Positions 5,123-8,338 of a stretch of DNA of 8,338 nt are shown here, one piece after another (the first letter of the stretch is position 1; each line of letters opens with the position of its first letter). Position numbers and translations under genes: made by a program. The notes under the pieces were generated by a model that worked only from the letters and a program-made list of their open reading frames with translations, was not told where the DNA came from and did not search any database. The stretch spans positions 1-8,338 of the forward strand of contig DAIOSQ010000086.1 in the NCBI GenBank assembly GCA_036752465.1, in the 5' to 3' direction. The stretch is from DAIOSQ01 sp036752465. Lineage in GTDB: Bacteria; Pseudomonadota; Gammaproteobacteria; Legionellales; Legionellaceae.

Positions 5123-6340
5123 GAAGGATACACCATAGCTCAACGGCGCAATCTGTAAATACTCAGCAATACTTTGACCCACATCCGCAAATGTATCTCG
5201 TCTACCTATAAAACGCCCCTCAACTTCCGGGCCAAACATTAAAACAGGTATGTGTTCGCGCGTATGATCCGAACCCGGTGCAGTAGGATCGCAGCCATGA
5301 TCAGCGGCAATTATCACGCGGTCATGTGCCCGCAGATGCTGTTCAAGCTCTGGAATGCGCGCATCAAATTGCTCTAAGGCATGCGCATACCCTGTGACAT
5401 CTCGTCTATGACCGTACGCTGAATCAAAATCAACAAAATTAGTAAAGATCAAACTGCCCGCTGGCGCAGCATCCATCGCCGTCAACGTAGCATCCAATAA
5501 TGCCATATTACCATCTGCTTTGATGGTTTGCGTCACCCCCTGATGCGCATAAATATCAGCAACTTTGCCAATAGCAATCACTTCTCTGCCATTACTTTTT
5601 AAATGGTCTAGCAAGGTTAATCCGGGGGGCAGCATTGAATAATCGCGCCGATTGCCAGTACGCACATAAGTGCCTTGACTGCCAACAAATGGACGCGCAA
5701 TAACCCGCCCTATCTGATACTCATCAACCAAATGTCTCGCTATCTCGCAAATATCGTATAAGCGTTGCAAACCAAAAGCAGTTTCATGTGCCGCCACCTG
5801 GAACACACTATCACCCGAAGTGTACACGATCGGCATGCCACGTTTCACATGCTCATCCCCAAAATCACGTATGATTTCAGTTCCAGATGCATGTTTTTGA
5901 CCAAGAACCCCTGGTAATTTAGCCTCTGCAAGCCACAAATCTATCAATTTTTTGGGGAAACATGGTATTTGCGGTGGAAAGTAACCCCAATCAAATTGCA
6001 CAGGGACTCCCGCCAACTCCCAATGCCCACTTGGGGTATCTTTGCCTTTGCTTTGCTCAACCGCATACCCAAACAATGCTTGTGGCAAAGGCAGGTTTGC
6101 TATATTCAACCATTTAAGCCCCGAGCTTGCCATCGCGGCGTGGTATAAACCCAAGCGCGTCAGATGCGGTAATTTTAATGGGCCTTGGCGCGTCGTATTA
6201 TCACACAACCCCTCGCGGCAAGCTTTGACAATATGCGCAAAGGTATTAGCAGAAGCATCGCCATACTGTGCCGCATCCAAACTTGCACCTATCCCCAAAG
6301 AGTCTAACAACAATACAATCACTCGACCTGCATTCAGCAT
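5111..6340 (-). CDS. deoB: Phosphopentomutase
   Basis: DeoB interconverts ribose- or deoxyribose-1-phosphate and the 5-phosphate, linking nucleoside phosphorolysis to the pentose phosphate pool. It is a two-metal enzyme of the alkaline phosphatase superfamily. The 409-residue length fits the family (E. coli about 407). Metal and catalytic residues are all visible: Asp13 (LLLDSLGIGA), the phospho-acceptor Thr102 (KDTPSGHWE), Asp306 and His311 (DFDSAYGH), Asp347-His348 (AADHGCDPT) and His359 (SDHTREH). Their spacing agrees with what I recall of the Bacillus cereus enzyme (Asp286/His291, Asp327/His328, His339). The cap domain lies between about 100 and 220. GGAAG 6 nt before the ATG supports the start. 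It follows the MFS gene by 12 bp and is presumably cotranscribed with both transporters. No nucleoside phosphorylase or deoxyribose-phosphate aldolase is present in this window. Confidence 0.97.
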   Translation of the reverse strand: MLNAGRVIVLLLDSLGIGASLDAAQYGDASANTFAHIVKACREGLCDNTTRQGPLKLPHLTRLGLYHAAMASSGLKWLNIANLPLPQALFGYAVEQSKGKDTPSGHWELAGVPVQFDWGYFPPQIPCFPKKLIDLWLAEAKLPGVLGQKHASGTEIIRDFGDEHVKRGMPIVYTSGDSVFQVAAHETAFGLQRLYDICEIARHLVDEYQIGRVIARPFVGSQGTYVRTGNRRDYSMLPPGLTLLDHLKSNGREVIAIGKVADIYAHQGVTQTIKADGNMALLDATLTAMDAAPAGSLIFTNFVDFDSAYGHRRDVTGYAHALEQFDARIPELEQHLRAHDRVIIAADHGCDPTAPGSDHTREHIPVLMFGPEVEGRFIGRRDTFADVGQSIAEYLQIAPLSYGVSFLTK

Positions 6341-6352
6341 GCTATACTTCCA

Positions 6353-7657
6353 TCATTGATGATGACCATGGGTTTCTGGCAATCTCGAAATCAATACTAA
6401 CCCCAAAAGAATACCGATTGGGAAAATCATAGCCGCATATTGATAATCCGCTAAAGAGTATACCGGTATACCCGCAACCATTTGCATTTCACCGTGTTGC
6501 GCCAGCAAAGCACTAAATAAATTTTGATAAACCATATAGCCACCCTGGGTCAGAATAGATACCGTACTCAAAGCCATCGCCGTCATTGTCGCAGGGTTGC
6601 TTTCGGCAACCAAAGCATAACTAATAACTTGGGACGCCGTAAAGAAACCAAGCAGAAAAAACAGCACGCACATCATATTCATGGACACAGGAGCGGCCAA
6701 AATGGCCATAATCACCAACAAGGATAACAGCGCACCAATTTTCATAGGTAGAATGCGCAGGGCTAATTTATCTGAAATCCAGCCCATCATCGGTCCACCC
6801 AGGATGGCACCTAAAAAAAGCATGGCATTGACAAAAGACGCGTCTTCTTTGCCCACATTCAAGCGCTGCATGACGTATAACGATCCCATCATCGCGCCAA
6901 ACACCGCAACCGCCATATTCATTAAACTGGTGTACAAAGCAGCACAGACAGTTTTTGCATTCAAATATGCCTGACGCACCGAAGATAGCAAACTGAGCCT
7001 ATTTGAGGCTACGGCATGCGCATGGTCATGCTTATCTTTGAGCAAAGCACACATTATAAAAAACATCGCAACACCTAACCAGGCAACCATAATTAACGAC
7101 TGGCGCCACCCTATTTGTATGACTAATTTGGTCAGTGGATACTGTGCCAGCATACCACCGGTCATCGCGATGGTGACAATTATCCCCGTGACCATTGCCA
7201 TTTTTTTAGGGGGAAACCACCTGGTGGCAATGCGTACCGGCCCTAAAAAGCAAAATGCACTGCCCACCCCGGTAACAAATCGACAACACAACGCCACGAA
7301 AAACGTGTGCGCATGTGCCAAGACGAAGGTACTCAGGACACATAACAACATAGCGACCAAGATGACTTTTTTTGCTGAATAACGATCAAGCAAATACCCT
7401 GCCACAAATAGAAACAGGACGTTTGATAAATAGTAAATGCTCGACAGATAGGTCATTTTGTCAACCTGTATCTGAAAATCACGCATAATATTGTCAGCAA
7501 TCGATGCAAACATATTCCCTTGGATAAATTCATAGAAGAAAAAAAATGACGATACCAAACAAATAATCCATGGTAACCAAGACGCTTTTATCACATCGTA
7601 ACTTGTGGCATCACGATAAAACATATTTTTTGGTTGGTTAGAGTCAATCATTTGCAT
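6353..7657 (-). CDS. MFS transporter, Pht-like (complete)
   Basis: This is a complete 434-residue inner-membrane permease of the major facilitator superfamily, with about 12 hydrophobic segments in two halves. A cytoplasmic N-terminal tail of about 25 residues precedes TM1 (about 27-46, PWIICLVSSFFFFYEF). The motif A loop between TM2 and TM3 is GYLLDRYSAKK (87-97), and its degenerate copy in the second half is GWISDKLALR. A histidine-containing central loop (KDKHDHAHAV) separates the halves. TM10 carries ASQVISYALVAESN, nearly shared with the adjacent transporter. The FYEF signature in TM1 recalls the Pht transporters of Legionella and relatives, which import amino acids or nucleosides; this is an impression from memory and the substrate is not known. 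The start is good: AAGGAGG lies 7 nt before the ATG, encoded inside the last codons of the preceding gene, whose TAA directly abuts this ATG. deoB follows after 12 bp. Confidence 0.9.
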   Translation of the reverse strand: MQMIDSNQPKNMFYRDATSYDVIKASWLPWIICLVSSFFFFYEFIQGNMFASIADNIMRDFQIQVDKMTYLSSIYYLSNVLFLFVAGYLLDRYSAKKVILVAMLLCVLSTFVLAHAHTFFVALCCRFVTGVGSAFCFLGPVRIATRWFPPKKMAMVTGIIVTIAMTGGMLAQYPLTKLVIQIGWRQSLIMVAWLGVAMFFIMCALLKDKHDHAHAVASNRLSLLSSVRQAYLNAKTVCAALYTSLMNMAVAVFGAMMGSLYVMQRLNVGKEDASFVNAMLFLGAILGGPMMGWISDKLALRILPMKIGALLSLLVIMAILAAPVSMNMMCVLFFLLGFFTASQVISYALVAESNPATMTAMALSTVSILTQGGYMVYQNLFSALLAQHGEMQMVAGIPVYSLADYQYAAMIFPIGILLGLVLISRLPETHGHHQ

Positions 7658-8338
7658 TTATATTCCTCCTTGTTGATTGCGACAATTTGTTTCACGCAAG
7701 CACAGCGCCGCGATCAGACCAATGAACAGCGCCACCGCGAATAAGTTCATTGCACGCAGGTAATTCGGCATAAGATGATGGGCTTTGGTCACCAGGACGG
7801 GAGATTGCAACAACCAACCAAAGATAATTTGTCCGAGGCCACCGCCCCCCATGACCAATATAGAAGCGATACCAGTAGCTTTGCCGGTATCGTGTAAGTC
7901 ATTGCTCTCAGCAATGACTGGATAGCCAATCACTTGGGTGCTGCTAAATAAGCCAATAAAAAGAAAAATCAGCGCCAACCAGGTCTCAGCAAGCGGGATC
8001 TGCAAGAGCAAAGGTAAAAACATCAAGCCGGTGGCAATCACCCCAAGTATCATCACCGGTTTACGCCGCCCGTGCTGATCAGAAAGCCAACCAAATAATG
8101 GACACCCTAGCATACTGCCAATGAATATCAAACTGACTATATTGCTGGCACTGATTGGCTGGATGGCATACACCGTATGAAGATAACTGGTGCCCCACAA
8201 CGCTGCCAACACCATGATCGGCAAGTTTAGACAACAGATGTAGATCCCGGCTAGCCAGTTTTGCCTATTTTTTAGCACTGGGACATATGAAGCAGTCGCA
8301 AGCATTGGCTCATGCGCATGACCCAAGACCTGCGCTGC
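7658..8338 (-). CDS. MFS transporter, C-terminal half (cut by the right window edge)
   Basis: The frame is open to the window edge, so the start and the N-terminal half lie outside; about 227 residues are visible. They form the second six-helix half of a major facilitator permease: TM7 NWLAGIYICCLNLPIMVLAA, TM8 leading into the second motif A copy GWLSDQHGRRKP, TM9 VMILGVIATGLMFLPLLL, TM10 IGLFSSTQVIGYPVIAESN, TM11 ATGIASILVMGGGGLGQIIFG and TM12 LFAVALFIGLIAALCL. TM10 closely matches the corresponding helix of the adjacent transporter (STQVIGYPVIAESN against ASQVISYALVAESN), so the two are probably paralogues from an old tandem duplication. An in-frame TTG at 8326 exists, but it would give only half a transporter and is not a credible start. 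Substrate is unknown. The stop codon abuts the next start. Confidence 0.88.
   Translation of the reverse strand, partial: AAQVLGHAHEPMLATASYVPVLKNRQNWLAGIYICCLNLPIMVLAALWGTSYLHTVYAIQPISASNIVSLIFIGSMLGCPLFGWLSDQHGRRKPVMILGVIATGLMFLPLLLQIPLAETWLALIFLFIGLFSSTQVIGYPVIAESNDLHDTGKATGIASILVMGGGGLGQIIFGWLLQSPVLVTKAHHLMPNYLRAMNLFAVALFIGLIAALCLRETNCRNQQGGI

Noticed and set aside
7658..8326. Half-size six-helix transporter starting at the TTG at 8326
   Set aside because: The frame continues open to the window edge and the visible part is exactly the second half of an MFS protein, so it is cut by the edge and not a natural half transporter.

Overview
The window is a gene-dense bacterial chromosome segment in which all ten recognisable genes lie on the minus strand, so transcription runs from the right end to the left. 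In that order they are: an MFS transporter (cut by the right edge), a second MFS transporter, phosphopentomutase deoB, hslV, hslU, a WrbA-type quinone oxidoreductase, two different exonuclease III-family AP endonucleases, rpmE (ribosomal protein L31) and the start of malic enzyme (cut by the left edge). Base composition is moderate. The proteins read as gammaproteobacterial: MaeB-type malic enzyme, zinc-ribbon L31, and HslV with an MEQFRG propeptide. The two MFS proteins look like the Pht-type transporters of Legionella, Coxiella and relatives, so I lean towards Legionellales or a similar host-associated gammaproteobacterium. That placement is an inference.

Right block (about 5111-8338): two tandem MFS genes and deoB are packed stop-to-start (0 and 12 bp gaps) and look like one operon. 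DeoB interconverts ribose- or deoxyribose-1-phosphate and the 5-phosphate, so a nucleoside or pentose substrate for the transporters is a reasonable hypothesis.

Middle block (about 985-5122): a candidate sigma70 promoter (perfect TTGACA embedded in the last codons of deoB) is followed by a short perfect hairpin close to the expected transcription start, then hslV-hslU-wrbA-xth-xthA. Gaps are at most 12 bp, or the genes overlap. The block joins ATP-dependent proteolysis, quinone/flavin redox protection and base-excision repair, and it closes with a hairpin at 945-960. Three genes in this block seem to start at GTG or TTG codons inside the longest open frame: hslV, hslU and xthA.

Left block (1-874): rpmE has its own good promoter candidate with a dyad over the -10. 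Malic enzyme follows after a 231-bp non-coding gap and probably starts at TTG.

I see no tRNA, rRNA, CRISPR array, insertion sequence or prophage gene, and no broken gene. This is mostly housekeeping sequence. The points worth a second look are the tandem-MFS/deoB linkage, the composite stress operon with paired AP endonucleases, and the hslVU leader. I did not find a convincing undescribed system.
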